From: Porticoccus litoralis
GTDB taxonomy: Bacteria > Pseudomonadota > Gammaproteobacteria > Pseudomonadales > Porticoccaceae
Reading direction: 5' to 3'
NCBI RefSeq assembly: GCF_030676955.1
Contig: NZ_JAUUUU010000001.1
Coordinates: 124,001-188,000 of the forward strand
Length of the DNA: 64,000 bases
Part shown: positions 53,564-62,410 of the stretch, in pieces
Layout: the number at the start of each line of letters is the position of its first letter
How positions within the stretch are numbered: position 1 is the first letter of the stretch
Notes under the pieces: model-generated
The model's input: the letters and a program-made list of their open reading frames with translations, nothing else
Told to the model about the DNA's origin: nothing
Databases searched by the model: none
Made by a program: the position numbers and the translations under genes

Positions 53564-54325
53564 TCAAGAAGCTTTCAATTCCAGCCAGCCAAAGCCCTCT
53601 TCCTGGCAGGCGTAGTGAACAGAAGGTAGCTTTGAATCAACCTCTTGCATCAATCCCTTCACAATTTCCAACGCATTGTTCTGTAAGCTGACGTGGCCAA
53701 CAACAAGATGTTGCATTCGCTGCAGGTCAATACTTTCCAGTAGAGCCAGTGACTGGTCATTACTCAGGTGTCCCCAGGGACTGGAAATTCGCTGTTTCAA
53801 CGCCATAGGGTATGGGCCGTTTTGCAACATCTGCAGATCATGATTGCATTCAAGCAACAGGCCGTCACAACCAGAGTACTCATCGACCACATGGGGAGTA
53901 ATACTGCCAATATCGGTCAGCACCCCCAACCTCAAGCCACGACAGCTGAAAATGTACTGTACGGGCTCTCTGGCGTCGTGTGGCACAGATACCGGAGTGA
54001 TAGTTACATCACCGAATACAAAGGGAGAATGGCTGTCTATCAACGTGAGGGGTACTGAGGGAGCTTTGGCAGCCTTACTGGTGCCGGCAGTCATAATAAC
54101 CGGGATATTGTATTTCTTCGCTAGAGGGAATACGCCGCGAAGATGGTCTGTATGCTCGTGTGTAACCAGTACAGCGCCAATATCGGCAGGCGTTAACTCT
54201 AAACGCAGTAGTCGACGTTCCGTTTCCCGGATCGAGAAACCACAATCCACTAGGAACCTTGAAGAGCCACAGTCCACAACTGTGGCGTTACCCTTACTGC
54301 CGCTGCCCAATGAGGCAAAGCGCAT
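53564..54325 (-). CDS. Metallo-beta-lactamase-fold hydrolase (YycJ/WalJ-like)
   Basis: 253-residue MBL-fold protein. The metal motif is VTHEHTDHLRG at residues 54-64, with further ligands in VSVPHDAREP, GVLTDIGSIT and VVGHVSLQNNA. It opens with SLGSGSKGNATVVDCG, typical of the YycJ group. In Pseudomonas the same gene lies after dapA and bamC and before purC; here it follows bamC with 6 bp spacing, and purC has moved to 60.6 kb. A nuclease activity is suspected for relatives but unproven here. Confidence 0.85.
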   Translation of the reverse strand: MRFASLGSGSKGNATVVDCGSSRFLVDCGFSIRETERRLLRLELTPADIGAVLVTHEHTDHLRGVFPLAKKYNIPVIMTAGTSKAAKAPSVPLTLIDSHSPFVFGDVTITPVSVPHDAREPVQYIFSCRGLRLGVLTDIGSITPHVVDEYSGCDGLLLECNHDLQMLQNGPYPMALKQRISSPWGHLSNDQSLALLESIDLQRMQHLVVGHVSLQNNALEIVKGLMQEVDSKLPSVHYACQEEGFGWLELKAS

Positions 54326-54331
54326 CCGTAC

Positions 54332-55378
54332 TTAACTTAGATTGCCGCGGATCACTTTAAGGAGCTTCATCGCCGAGGGGCGATCAAGCTGGTTACGTGC
54401 CTCATCCAGCACGCGAACTTCCACAATCTGCTGGTTCTCGGAGAGAGTGACCTGGTATTTTACCGGTGGCAGCTCCTCATCTTTCTGACCAAAGTTGAGC
54501 ACCAGATCCATTAGTGTTGTTCCACCTTCCTCAACCAGGATAATTTCCTTGTATTCGACGCTGACTCGTCCTGCAGAGCGATCCTGATCCAGAACCGTGA
54601 ACCCCCCTTTGGAGAGAGAGTTAATTACTGAATTCCAGGCCCTGTCGTAACCGAGTCTGATCTGGAGATAGGGGTCGACAGCTTCATCAGCGATGACCTT
54701 CACACGATCGTCGCCACCGATATTCTGGGCCAGAAGAGAGACACTGCCACTGTTGATTTCATGGGCCAACGCATCGGAAGTAATCTGCAGAAACTCCTGC
54801 TCGCGGGCATCGCTCATGGAGCTTTGCGGCCATTCTGAAACGTCTGATTCTTTACCCAGCGGCGCAGACATTTCCAGAATGCTGACTTCGGTGCTGTTAA
54901 CTCCAACACCGGGCCTGATCGTAAAACGGAAACGGTGACTGTTTACATCGTCGTCCTTGAACTCAAGCCAGGCCGTTTCAATTTCACCAGCGGTGGCGTC
55001 CACCCGAGTTGTGGGAACCTGGCTACGCGAAAGAATATTGCGTATTCTCGGCCAGACTTCAGCTGGCGGTTTATTGATGGCGATCCAGCGCTTGTCGCCG
55101 AAAGTATCAATCTTGACGATCTCTTCGAACGTGGTTTCCGACAAGGGCTGGGGTCTTGGCAGCCTGAAACGTTGAGGAGCTGCTGACGTATCAGCAATTA
55201 CCGGAATATCGTAGAGCTCGCCGATGGCTGAGCTGCTCTGATCTTCGGGCACCGACATGGGCGGTACTTCCACAGCCTGCAGGTAGTCATTACTGCGGTC
55301 CCTCACTGGACTTTTGCCACAACCTGCCACGGCCAATGTCAGCACCGTCACACAGAAAAGTCTCAGACTTGGTTTCAT
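54332..55378 (-). CDS. bamC: Outer-membrane protein assembly factor BamC
   Basis: 348-residue lipoprotein of the BAM complex. Lipobox AVAGC gives Cys20. The unstructured N-terminal stretch (about 25-80) that binds BamD is followed by two helix-grip domains (about 90-220 and 235-345), the first containing the KRWIAINKPPAEVWPRIRNIL segment typical of the family. The dapA-bamC pair is conserved, with dapA upstream by 18 bp. It works with BamA from 30.8 kb. Confidence 0.9.
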   Translation of the reverse strand: MKPSLRLFCVTVLTLAVAGCGKSPVRDRSNDYLQAVEVPPMSVPEDQSSSAIGELYDIPVIADTSAAPQRFRLPRPQPLSETTFEEIVKIDTFGDKRWIAINKPPAEVWPRIRNILSRSQVPTTRVDATAGEIETAWLEFKDDDVNSHRFRFTIRPGVGVNSTEVSILEMSAPLGKESDVSEWPQSSMSDAREQEFLQITSDALAHEINSGSVSLLAQNIGGDDRVKVIADEAVDPYLQIRLGYDRAWNSVINSLSKGGFTVLDQDRSAGRVSVEYKEIILVEEGGTTLMDLVLNFGQKDEELPPVKYQVTLSENQQIVEVRVLDEARNQLDRPSAMKLLKVIRGNLS

Positions 55379-55396
55379 TCAGGGCTCCGCTTTCTC

Positions 55397-56284
55397 TTAG
55401 TTGCCGTTCAATACGCCGGCTTGTTTCAGGGCAGTCAACACCGTTTCATGGTGTTCGGCTGACAAATCCGTCAACGGCAGACGGATGGCATGTTCCATCA
55501 GCCCCATTTCTGCAACTGCCCACTTGACGGGGATAGGGTTCGACTCCACAAACAAGTGTTTGTGAAGGGGTAGCAATACCTGATTAATAGCACGCGCTTC
55601 TTCCGCCTGTCCTGCCAGCGCAAGCCGGCACATCTCAGACATTAACTGGGGTGCAACGTTCGCGGTCACCGAAATATCGCCGTGACCCCCCATCAGAATC
55701 AATTCCAGGGCCGTGGCATCGTCCCCTGAATAAATCGCAAAATCCGACGGACAGTTTTCTATCAGTTGTCGCGCGCGCCCCAGATCTCCGGTGGCTTCCT
55801 TGATACCGACAATATTGGGAATATCTGCAAGCCGGATCACTGTTTCCGGCAACATGTCACAGGCGGTTCTGCCCGGCACGTTGTAGAGAATCTGAGGAAT
55901 ATCCACAGCTTCTGCAATGGCCTTGTGATGAAGATAAAGGCCCTGCTGGGTCGGCTTGTTGTAATAAGGCGTCACCAGAAGACAGGCATCAGCACCCGCC
56001 TGTTGGGCGCGCTGGGTCCACTCTATAGCTTCCCGGGTTGAATTCGCTCCTGTTCCGGCAATCACGGGAATACGACCGGCTGCGTCTTCAACAATGGCAG
56101 CAATCGTCGCCATATGCTCCTGTACGTCCAGGGTGGGAGACTCTCCCGTAGTGCCCACTGCCACAATGGCATGGGTACCCTGTTCAATGTGCCACTCCAC
56201 CAGACGCTTCAGCCGGTCCCAGTCCACTTCCAGGTTTTCACGCAGCATGGGAGTGACCAGAGCAACAATACTTCCGGTGATCAT
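55397..56284 (-). CDS. dapA: 4-hydroxy-tetrahydrodipicolinate synthase
   Basis: Condenses pyruvate with aspartate semialdehyde, the entry step to lysine/DAP. 295 residues from the ATG at 56284 (MITGSIVALVTPM), which has GAGG 6 nt upstream; a TTG four codons earlier is less likely. The active site shows GTTGESPTL, TPYYNKPTQQGLY, YNVPGRTACDM with the tyrosine, and the Schiff-base lysine in IVGIKEATGDLGR. With dapC, dapD and dapE in the window, four lysine-pathway genes are present. Confidence 0.97.
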   Translation of the reverse strand: MITGSIVALVTPMLRENLEVDWDRLKRLVEWHIEQGTHAIVAVGTTGESPTLDVQEHMATIAAIVEDAAGRIPVIAGTGANSTREAIEWTQRAQQAGADACLLVTPYYNKPTQQGLYLHHKAIAEAVDIPQILYNVPGRTACDMLPETVIRLADIPNIVGIKEATGDLGRARQLIENCPSDFAIYSGDDATALELILMGGHGDISVTANVAPQLMSEMCRLALAGQAEEARAINQVLLPLHKHLFVESNPIPVKWAVAEMGLMEHAIRLPLTDLSAEHHETVLTALKQAGVLNGN

Positions 56285-56414
56285 CAAGGGCCTCAAAAAG
56301 TCAGGAGAAAAATCAAAGGCGTAATGGTACTGACCCGCTCAAGACCACACAAGCACTTACACAAGATTTAAGGGCTTATCTGCCAGCAGCGCGTATCTTT
56401 ATTTACTTTTGGTT

Positions 56415-57353
56415 TTACTTTTTGGAATTACTTTTTGGATAGGGGCGTACTTCGCCCTCGGGACGGGTTTTGAAACGACGGTGAATCCACATGTACTGGT
56501 CAGGCTGTTGCAGTATGAATTCCTCCACCTTGCGGTTCACCGTTTCGGCATCTACCACATCGTCACCAACGGGAAAATTTTCCAGTGGCGGATGAATGGT
56601 GACACGGTAACCCCGGCTACCCGGCAGACGGACATGGGAAAATGGCAATACGGCAGCATTCCCGGTTTTTGCAAATCGTGCAGTTGCCGTCACACTGGCG
56701 GCCTGTACACCAAAGAACGACGCAAAAACACTTTGCTTGCGACCGTAATCCTGGTCCGGGGCATACCAGATAATCCGCCCCTGGCGTAGGGCCTTGAACA
56801 TACCCCTGACATCCTCCCTGGGATACACCACCCCGACAGGATCGCGTGCCCTGCGACCACGGCTTTGCACATAATCGTAGACGGGATTCTTGTGTGCCCT
56901 GTACATCCCATCAATGGAGTGCCGGGAGGACAAAGCGGAGGCGCCGATCTCCAGTGTGGTGTAGTGGATGGCCATGAGCAAAGCACCCCTACCGTTGAGC
57001 TGCTCAATGTGCTCCATGCCTTCCAATTGCACCAAACGATTAAAACGCCCAGTGGGCCACCACCAGGCAATCCCAATCTCAAAGAACGCGATGCCATAGC
57101 TGGTAAAATTATCCCGCAACAATTTTCGGCGCTGGGCTTCGTCCATATCCGGAAAGCAGAGCTTAAGGTTGATTTCAGCGATCTCGCGCCGGTAGCCGCC
57201 AATCCAGTACATGACCGCCCCCACCTGGGTTCCCAACCAGACAATTAGCGGATAAGGCAGCATAACCAGCAACCACCAGCAGCCGATGCCCAGCCAGGTC
57301 AGCCAGTATCGCGGATGTAAAAAGTGCCATTGGAACTGCTGATTTTCGTACAT
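56415..57353 (-). CDS. Lipid A biosynthesis acyltransferase, LpxL/HtrB family
   Basis: Secondary acyltransferase that adds an acyl chain to KDO-lipid A at the inner membrane. 312 residues with an N-terminal membrane helix (about 20-40). The HX4E catalytic motif is HYTTLEIG at 130-137; GMYRAHKNPVYDYVQSRGR and GRIIWYAPDQDYGRKQSVF match LpxL/LpxM/LpxP. The exact acyl site cannot be decided from sequence. The gene end carries short repeats of TTACTTTTTGG on the plus strand. A 22-bp tandem repeat lies upstream of its start. Confidence 0.9.
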   Translation of the reverse strand: MYENQQFQWHFLHPRYWLTWLGIGCWWLLVMLPYPLIVWLGTQVGAVMYWIGGYRREIAEINLKLCFPDMDEAQRRKLLRDNFTSYGIAFFEIGIAWWWPTGRFNRLVQLEGMEHIEQLNGRGALLMAIHYTTLEIGASALSSRHSIDGMYRAHKNPVYDYVQSRGRRARDPVGVVYPREDVRGMFKALRQGRIIWYAPDQDYGRKQSVFASFFGVQAASVTATARFAKTGNAAVLPFSHVRLPGSRGYRVTIHPPLENFPVGDDVVDAETVNRKVEEFILQQPDQYMWIHRRFKTRPEGEVRPYPKSNSKK

Positions 57354-57410
57354 CTGACGTCCGTATTCTGCGGGGCTGGCATTATACGGGCAAAGCAGGC
57401 GAGCAGCGAG

Positions 57411-57498
57411 AGTCTCAACTTGTCATATCAGGAGTCTCAACCTCTCATATCAGGAGTCTCAACCTCTCATATCAGGGGCCTCACTCTGTCGGGTCAGG
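57411..57498. repeat. 22-bp tandem repeat array, four units
   Basis: Four head-to-tail 22-bp units at 57411-57432, 57433-57454, 57455-57476 and 57477-57498. Units 2 and 3 are identical, unit 1 differs at two positions, and unit 4 is degenerate (about 14 of 22). Each of the first three starts AGTCTCAAC and ends CATATCAGG. The array fills the gap upstream of the LpxL-like gene and runs into the last codons of the DUF2789 gene. The unit length is two DNA turns. Confidence 0.9.
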
Positions 57499-57727
57499 AG
57501 CGTAGCAGCGCGTCAAGTTGGTCGACCTGTTCTGCCCAGTCGGAGTCGTTGGTGATCGCCTCTGCGATAAAGGCACGCTGGGCACAATTCCAAAAAGGCG
57601 CTGCGGCCAGATAGACATCACTCGGCAGAGGCTTGTGAGCCGCCACGAACCCCTCTATCTCCTGCTGGCTGGAGGGCAGGCCCAGTTGATCAAATAGGCC
57701 TGACAGTGTGTGAATATCAGTATCCAT
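57494..57727 (-). CDS. DUF2789 family protein
   Basis: 77-residue cytoplasmic protein of unknown function. The sequence THTLSGLFDQLGLPSS-type opening (as IHTLSGLFDQLGLPSS), then GFVAAHKPLPSDVYLAAAPFWNCAQRAFI and the ending WAEQVDQLDALLRS match DUF2789 as I know it from Pseudomonas-type bacteria. It lies between the lactonase-like MBL gene and the 22-bp repeats. Confidence 0.8.
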   Translation of the reverse strand: MDTDIHTLSGLFDQLGLPSSQQEIEGFVAAHKPLPSDVYLAAAPFWNCAQRAFIAEAITNDSDWAEQVDQLDALLRS

Positions 57728-57781
57728 TTCTTCTGTATAGAAGGCGCAGACAGGGTTCGCAACAGGAATAAAGGATATTTG

Positions 57782-58621
57782 TTACGGCAACAGTACCCAG
57801 CGCTCTTCTCCAAAGGCCCAGTGCTGAGCAATCTTCTTCTGTGCTACGCCGTCTTCTTCCAGCTTGAGCAAATGTGCCCACAGGGACAATTTCGCCATGG
57901 GTAAGAGATCGGTACTGACATCGCTGTAGACATGTTTCAGTAGTGTATCCATCCCGGATTCACCCAAATGTCGAAGCGCCTCAATAACCCTCTGCTCCCG
58001 CTGAAGCCGGTGGTTAACTATCTGCTCCAGAACACCCGCCGGATTATTCAGCAGATCGCCATGGCCAGGCGCAATGGTGTTAATGGAATAATTCATCAAA
58101 TGCCGGGTAGATCGAATGTAGGCCGCCATATTGCCGCTGGGGGGAATAATCACCACGGAGGAGCCCTGCATAATGTGATCCCCGGAAAAGAGCATGCCCT
58201 CTTCCTGCAGCAGGAAGCAGAACTGGTTGGCTACATGGCCCGGTGTATGGATTGCCTCAAGAATAAATTCCGGGGATTCCAGCAATTGTCCGTGGTTGAG
58301 GTTTTCCTCCACCTCGAAGGTGCGGTCCTGATGACCATCATCAGCCATGACACAACCAATCATCTTTGCGCCGGTGACATTCGAGATCTGTTTGGCTGCT
58401 GGTGAATGATCTGGGTGGGTATGGGTCACCAGAATCCAGCGCAAACGGTCACCGCAGAAGGTAAGCAATTGATCTATGTGCGAGGGAATGGCAGGCCCCG
58501 GATCAATCAGTGCCAGCTCTCGGTTACCCACCAAATAGCTGTTGGTCCCGGGACCAGTCATGAGGTTGCTGTTCGGCGCGGTCACCCGCCTAACCAGAGG
58601 AGACAGTCGGTACAACGTCAT
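57782..58621 (-). CDS. Metallo-beta-lactamase-fold hydrolase (LACTB2/glyoxalase II-like)
   Basis: 279 residues. The metal motif is LVTHTHPDHSPAA (His67, His69, Asp71, His72), with ligands in IHTPGHVANQFC, LFSGDHIMQG and IAPGHGDLLNNP. The N-terminal SNLMTGPGTNSYLVG and the C-terminal winged-helix-like region (HVYSDVSTDLLPMAKLSLWAHLLKLE) are those of the LACTB2 group rather than true glyoxalase II. The substrate is unknown. 38 bp downstream of fabV. Confidence 0.83.
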   Translation of the reverse strand: MTLYRLSPLVRRVTAPNSNLMTGPGTNSYLVGNRELALIDPGPAIPSHIDQLLTFCGDRLRWILVTHTHPDHSPAAKQISNVTGAKMIGCVMADDGHQDRTFEVEENLNHGQLLESPEFILEAIHTPGHVANQFCFLLQEEGMLFSGDHIMQGSSVVIIPPSGNMAAYIRSTRHLMNYSINTIAPGHGDLLNNPAGVLEQIVNHRLQREQRVIEALRHLGESGMDTLLKHVYSDVSTDLLPMAKLSLWAHLLKLEEDGVAQKKIAQHWAFGEERWVLLP

Positions 58622-58659
58622 TGCATCCTGTTTTTGCAGCCCCCTCTTTGTTCAGCCCC

Positions 58660-59847
58660 CTAAACCAGGTTTTTGATGGGTACGACGGGGTCCACATCCG
58701 CGTCGTAATCAACGCCCTCAATATCAAAACCAAATAGCTTGAGGAACTCGTGCTTGTAACCCTTGAAGTCGGTCAGTTCCGGAATATTCTCGGTGGTAAT
58801 GCGGGACCAATCTTCAGACACCCGCTGCTGAATTTCTGGACGCAGTTCCAGTTCATCCACACGTATCCGGCCTTCACTATCCATTCTCGGGTCATCACTA
58901 TAGAGGCACTCGGTATACAAGCGATATAACTGCTCAATACACCCCTCGTGGGTGCCCGCGTCCTTCATGGCCTTGAACAGCAGGGCAAGATAGAGCGGCA
59001 TAATGGGAATGGCCGAACTAGCCTGTGTTACCACAGCCTTCAGTACCGCCACCCGAGCATCACCACCAATTGCTGCTAGTTGCTCACGAATACCGAGCAC
59101 CTTCTTGTCGAGGTCTTTTTTCGCCTGACCAATGGTGCCATCCCAGTAGAGATCCCAGGTCACTTTCTCGCCCACGTAGGTAAATGCTGCGGTCTTGGCG
59201 CCTTCTGACAGCACCCCGGCTGAATCCAGAGCTTCCATCCACATCTGCCAGTCTTCACCACCCATCACCGCAACAGTGTTGGCAATTTCTTCATCACTGG
59301 CCGCTTCCAGAGAAAACTCCTGAATTTCTTCCTTATCGGTGTTAATGCCCCGCAAGGTCACATCCTTACCAATGGGCTTAAGTGTGGAGTTAAACAGTTC
59401 ACCGGTTTTTGGGTGCTGGCGGCGAGGTGAAGCCAGGCTGTAGATCACCAGGTCCACCTGTCCTAGGTCAGCCTTGATCGTCTCAATGGCTTTCTGTTTG
59501 ATCTCATCGGAGAAGGCATCACCGTTGATGCTTTTTGCATACAGGCCCTCTGCCTCCGCGAATTTGTGGAAAGCTGCCGAGTTGTACCAGCCGGCTGTAC
59601 CCGGTTTCTTGTCAGCACCCTCTTTCTCAAAAAAGATGCCCAGCGTAGACGCTCCACAGCCAAAGGCAGCAGTAATTCTTGCGGCCAGCCCGTACCCCGT
59701 GGAAGCTCCGATCACCAGCACTCTCTTGGGCCCATCAAAAGATCCCTGACTTTTGATGTAGTCAATCTGCTGTTTGACATTGGCCTCACAGCCCACCGGA
59801 TGGGTGGTAATGCACATAAAGCCACGGACTCTCGGTTTGATAATCAT
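58660..59847 (-). CDS. fabV: Enoyl-ACP/trans-2-enoyl-CoA reductase FabV
   Basis: NADH-dependent enoyl reductase completing fatty-acid elongation cycles; FabV types are known to be little affected by triclosan. 395 residues. It has the extended Rossmann signature VLVIGASTGYGLAARI and the FabV catalytic Tyr-X8-Lys (YWDGTIGQAK), longer than the Tyr-X6-Lys of FabI. The C-terminus ends YDADVDPVVPIKNLV. Divergent from doxX. With accA and fabZ it covers three fatty-acid synthesis steps in the window. Confidence 0.95.
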   Translation of the reverse strand: MIIKPRVRGFMCITTHPVGCEANVKQQIDYIKSQGSFDGPKRVLVIGASTGYGLAARITAAFGCGASTLGIFFEKEGADKKPGTAGWYNSAAFHKFAEAEGLYAKSINGDAFSDEIKQKAIETIKADLGQVDLVIYSLASPRRQHPKTGELFNSTLKPIGKDVTLRGINTDKEEIQEFSLEAASDEEIANTVAVMGGEDWQMWMEALDSAGVLSEGAKTAAFTYVGEKVTWDLYWDGTIGQAKKDLDKKVLGIREQLAAIGGDARVAVLKAVVTQASSAIPIMPLYLALLFKAMKDAGTHEGCIEQLYRLYTECLYSDDPRMDSEGRIRVDELELRPEIQQRVSEDWSRITTENIPELTDFKGYKHEFLKLFGFDIEGVDYDADVDPVVPIKNLV

Positions 59848-60024
59848 TGCCAGTCTCCACTAGTTACTCTGACGGGTATCGCTGCCCAATACGGGCGCCA
59901 TCATACCTTGAAGGCCGAAGCTGACCAAGAAACTCACCGCCGTGAATAGGAAAGATTGCTGTGCGCTGCTAATATCACCGAAATACCCCGGTTATTTCCA
60001 GCATAGTGCAGGAGTCAGGCAACC

Positions 60025-60420
60025 ATGAATTACTACCAATCACTGGCAACATTTCTATTGAGACTCGGTCTTGGCATCATGATTCTGTTGCACGGGGTAG
60101 CGAAAATTATCAACCCGGGTACCCTAGACTTTATCAGCGGTAAGCTAAGCAATTTTGGCTTGCCCAGCGAGCTGGCCTACCTGGTATATCTCGGTGAAGT
60201 GCTTGCGCCCCTGATGGTCATTCTTGGTTACTTCAACCGCCTGGGTGCCATTTTAATTGCTGGCAACATGCTGGCCGCCATCATCCTGGTTCACGGCGGT
60301 GATGTCTTTTCCCTCACAAACCATGGTGGCTGGGGTATTGAACTGCAGGGCATGTTCCTGCTAGCTGCCATAGCCGTGGCCCTTCAGGGAACCGGCAAGT
60401 ACGCCCTGCGACCCGACTAA
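60025..60420 (+). CDS. DoxX family membrane protein
   Basis: 131-residue inner-membrane protein with four hydrophobic helices (for example LLRLGLGIMILLHGVAKI and AILIAGNMLAAIILVHG). The opening matches DoxX family members, which are of mixed or unknown function, some linked to redox homeostasis. CAGGAG lies about 10 nt before the ATG. It stands alone between divergent fabV and purC. Confidence 0.8.
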   Translation: MNYYQSLATFLLRLGLGIMILLHGVAKIINPGTLDFISGKLSNFGLPSELAYLVYLGEVLAPLMVILGYFNRLGAILIAGNMLAAIILVHGGDVFSLTNHGGWGIELQGMFLLAAIAVALQGTGKYALRPD

Positions 60421-60439
60421 ATCATCAACAAGAATGACG

Positions 60440-60458
60440 CGCGGCATCTGGTGCCGCG
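60440..60458 (+). terminator. Hairpin after doxX
   Basis: CGCGGCA and TGCCGCG form a perfect 7-bp stem with a 5-nt loop, 19 bp after the doxX stop. Only TTC follows rather than a T-run, so termination would be weak or Rho-dependent. Confidence 0.4.
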
Positions 60459-60582
60459 TTCACGTTCTGGTAGAATTTCCCGCCTTCACTGGTCGGGTTT
60501 ACTAAACCCGAAATGCACACTGGCAGCGGAGACAGGCTGAGCAATAACGTAATTATCTCCGCCGATGACAGGACACAACACA

Positions 60583-61686
60583 ATGAACCTCGCCGATAAA
60601 GTACTGGCCGTCAACGACGACCTGCCCATTCGCACCCACGACCCTATCCATAGCGGCAAAGTTCGCTCTGTCTACTGGCTGACAGAATCAGATAGTCGCC
60701 GTCTAATTAAAGAACGCGGCTACGATGTGGCGGCAGACGCCCCTCTGGCTATCATGGTAATCAGCGACAGAATTTCTGCCTTTGATTGTATCTGGCACGG
60801 CGAAGGTGGCATGAATGGGGTGCCTGGCAAAGGCGCCGCCCTCAACGCCATCTCCAATCACTGGTTCAAGCTGTTCAGAGAGAAAGGCCTAGCGGATAGC
60901 CATATTTTGGAAATCCCCCACCCGCTGGTGTGGATTGTGCAAAAAGCAGAGCCCGTAATGATTGAGGCCATTTGCCGACAGTACATTACCGGTTCCATGT
61001 GGCGCTCCTACCTCAAGGGTGAAAGGGAATTCTGTGGAATCCAATTGCCTGACGATCTGCAAAAAGACCAGAAGCTTCCCGAACTGCTGATCACACCATC
61101 CACCAAAGGCATCATGACCGGACTGCCGGGTATTCCCGAAGCAGATGATGTGAATATTTCACGGGCCGATATCGAAAACAATTATCAGGCTTTTAACTTC
61201 CGCAGCCTCGGTGATATCGATCGCTACGAAGTGCTGTTGAAAGAAGGCTTTGACGTGATCAGCAATGCCCTTGCGTCGATTGACCAGATTTTCGTGGATA
61301 CCAAATTCGAGTTCGGCTACGTCACCGACAGCCATGGCCAGCGCAAACTGATCTACATGGATGAAGTAGGCACCCCTGACTCATCCAGAATCTGGGACGG
61401 CCCCAGCTACCGAAATGGTGAGGTGGTTGAAAACTCCAAGGAAAGCTTCAGACAGCTGCTGCTTAACCACTTCCCCGACCCAGACATTCTGCTCAACAAG
61501 GATCGGATGGATGAGCGCAAGGCATTGGCACAACACAATGCACTGCCGGAATCCGTACTGATGGAAGTATCAAAAACCTATGTATCCATCGCTGAGCGAA
61601 TCACTGGCGAAACACTGCATTTACCAGAAAACCCCAAAGCCGAAATTATTCAGATTCTGCGTGACGAATACGCACTGATCGATTGA
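60583..61686 (+). CDS. purC: SAICAR synthetase, long form
   Basis: Joins aspartate to CAIR in purine synthesis. The ATG at 60583 (AGGAC 8 nt upstream) gives 367 residues, the long PurC type rather than the about 237-residue E. coli type. Motifs: HSGKVRSVYWLTE, MVISDRISAFDCIWHGEGG, EAICRQYITGSMWRSYLKGE and KLIYMDEVGTPDSSRIWDG. Its 3' end overlaps the convergent MarR gene by 41 bp. Confidence 0.94.
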   Translation: MNLADKVLAVNDDLPIRTHDPIHSGKVRSVYWLTESDSRRLIKERGYDVAADAPLAIMVISDRISAFDCIWHGEGGMNGVPGKGAALNAISNHWFKLFREKGLADSHILEIPHPLVWIVQKAEPVMIEAICRQYITGSMWRSYLKGEREFCGIQLPDDLQKDQKLPELLITPSTKGIMTGLPGIPEADDVNISRADIENNYQAFNFRSLGDIDRYEVLLKEGFDVISNALASIDQIFVDTKFEFGYVTDSHGQRKLIYMDEVGTPDSSRIWDGPSYRNGEVVENSKESFRQLLLNHFPDPDILLNKDRMDERKALAQHNALPESVLMEVSKTYVSIAERITGETLHLPENPKAEIIQILRDEYALID

Positions 61687-62236
61687 CCTCTTCGCCGGAC
61701 AGCAGCGGGTTTTCTGAGCCCGCTGCTGCTCCCTTTTCCGCCGGGGTAGAAGAGCGGTCCAGCGTGCCGATATCCAGGATTGGCGAGGCATCAATGTGTT
61801 GGGCATCCATCATTTCAGCAATCCGCTGCAGGGACGAAAGAATCATGTTCTGCTCCCAGTTATGCAGCTCGTCAAATTGCCTGGCAAAGTGCTCCTGCAA
61901 TGGCATGGGCGCATCCTGAAGCACCTGTTCAGCTTTATCCGTGAGAAAAGCATGAACCTTCCGCTTGTCCTCTGTTGACCGCTGTCGGTATACCAGACCG
62001 CGTTTCTCCAGCCGATCAATAATCGTCGTTACCGTCGCCTGACTGAGACTGATCTCCTCCGCCAGCTCACCAATCGTTACCTGCCCACGGTCCCTTATCG
62101 CCTGTAAAAGGAGGATCTGGGGTGCGGTAAGTCCGCTGGTCTTGGCCAGATGCTTGGAATATAAATCCGTCGCCCGGATAACCCGCCGCAGGGCGATCAA
62201 TACCTGTTCTATCGATTCCAACGTCACTTCCCCCAA
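61646..62236 (-). CDS. MarR-family regulator, probable EctR
   Basis: 196 residues from a TTG at 62236; a TTG at 62221 is nearly as likely because GGGGGA lies 7 nt before it. The winged helix-turn-helix is clear (TIGELAEEISLSQATVTTIIDRLEKRGLVYRQRSTEDKRKVHAFLT, residues about 54-98, quoted here by its core SLSQATVTTIIDRLEKRG). Divergent placement next to ectA matches EctR1-type repressors of ectoine genes in halophilic methylotrophs. The last about 50 residues (from about 145) are low-complexity and polar, unlike the family core, and overlap purC and its terminator-like hairpin. Confidence 0.8.
   Translation of the reverse strand: MGEVTLESIEQVLIALRRVIRATDLYSKHLAKTSGLTAPQILLLQAIRDRGQVTIGELAEEISLSQATVTTIIDRLEKRGLVYRQRSTEDKRKVHAFLTDKAEQVLQDAPMPLQEHFARQFDELHNWEQNMILSSLQRIAEMMDAQHIDASPILDIGTLDRSSTPAEKGAAAGSENPLLSGEEVNRSVRIRHAESE
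61700..61728 (+). terminator. Terminator-like hairpin 14 bp after purC, inside the MarR coding region
   Basis: CAGCAGCGGG and CCCGCTGCTG form a perfect 10-bp stem around a 9-nt loop, followed by CTCCCTTTTCC. It is placed as expected for a purC terminator, but lies within the C-terminal codons of the convergent MarR gene. Confidence 0.5.
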
Positions 62237-62291
62237 TCAGCTTCAGGCACAGTATATGCCGAACACTCTCCTCCTATGGATAGCTGTCCGT

Positions 62292-62320
62292 TTGGATCGC
62301 TTGCCTGTTTTCTGTATAAT
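62292..62320 (+). promoter_or_regulatory. Putative ectA promoter
   Basis: TTGGAT (62292-62297) and a perfect TATAAT (62315-62320) are separated by 17 bp, 136 bp upstream of the ectA start. Divergent from the MarR gene, whose start is about 80 bp away, so both could be controlled from here. Confidence 0.6.
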
Positions 62321-62410
62321 ACTTCGAACTCTAAACAATATTTAATCCCTGACTTGAAAATTATCTATGAAAACCCCATAGAAATCTGCGAATACTAAAA
62401 ATCGAACAAA

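Noticed and set aside
56402..56441. Three copies of a TTACTTTTTGG-like sequence
   Set aside because: They mostly encode or adjoin the Lys/Ser-rich end of the LpxL-like protein; simple low-complexity sequence is the likelier explanation.
57411..57498. CRISPR array
   Set aside because: The 22-bp units are directly tandem with no spacers and no cas genes are nearby.
59848..59980. Short minus-strand open stretch upstream of fabV encoding a hydrophobic segment
   Set aside because: About 40 codons, preceded by an in-frame stop and without a supported start; I cannot tell a gene remnant from chance.
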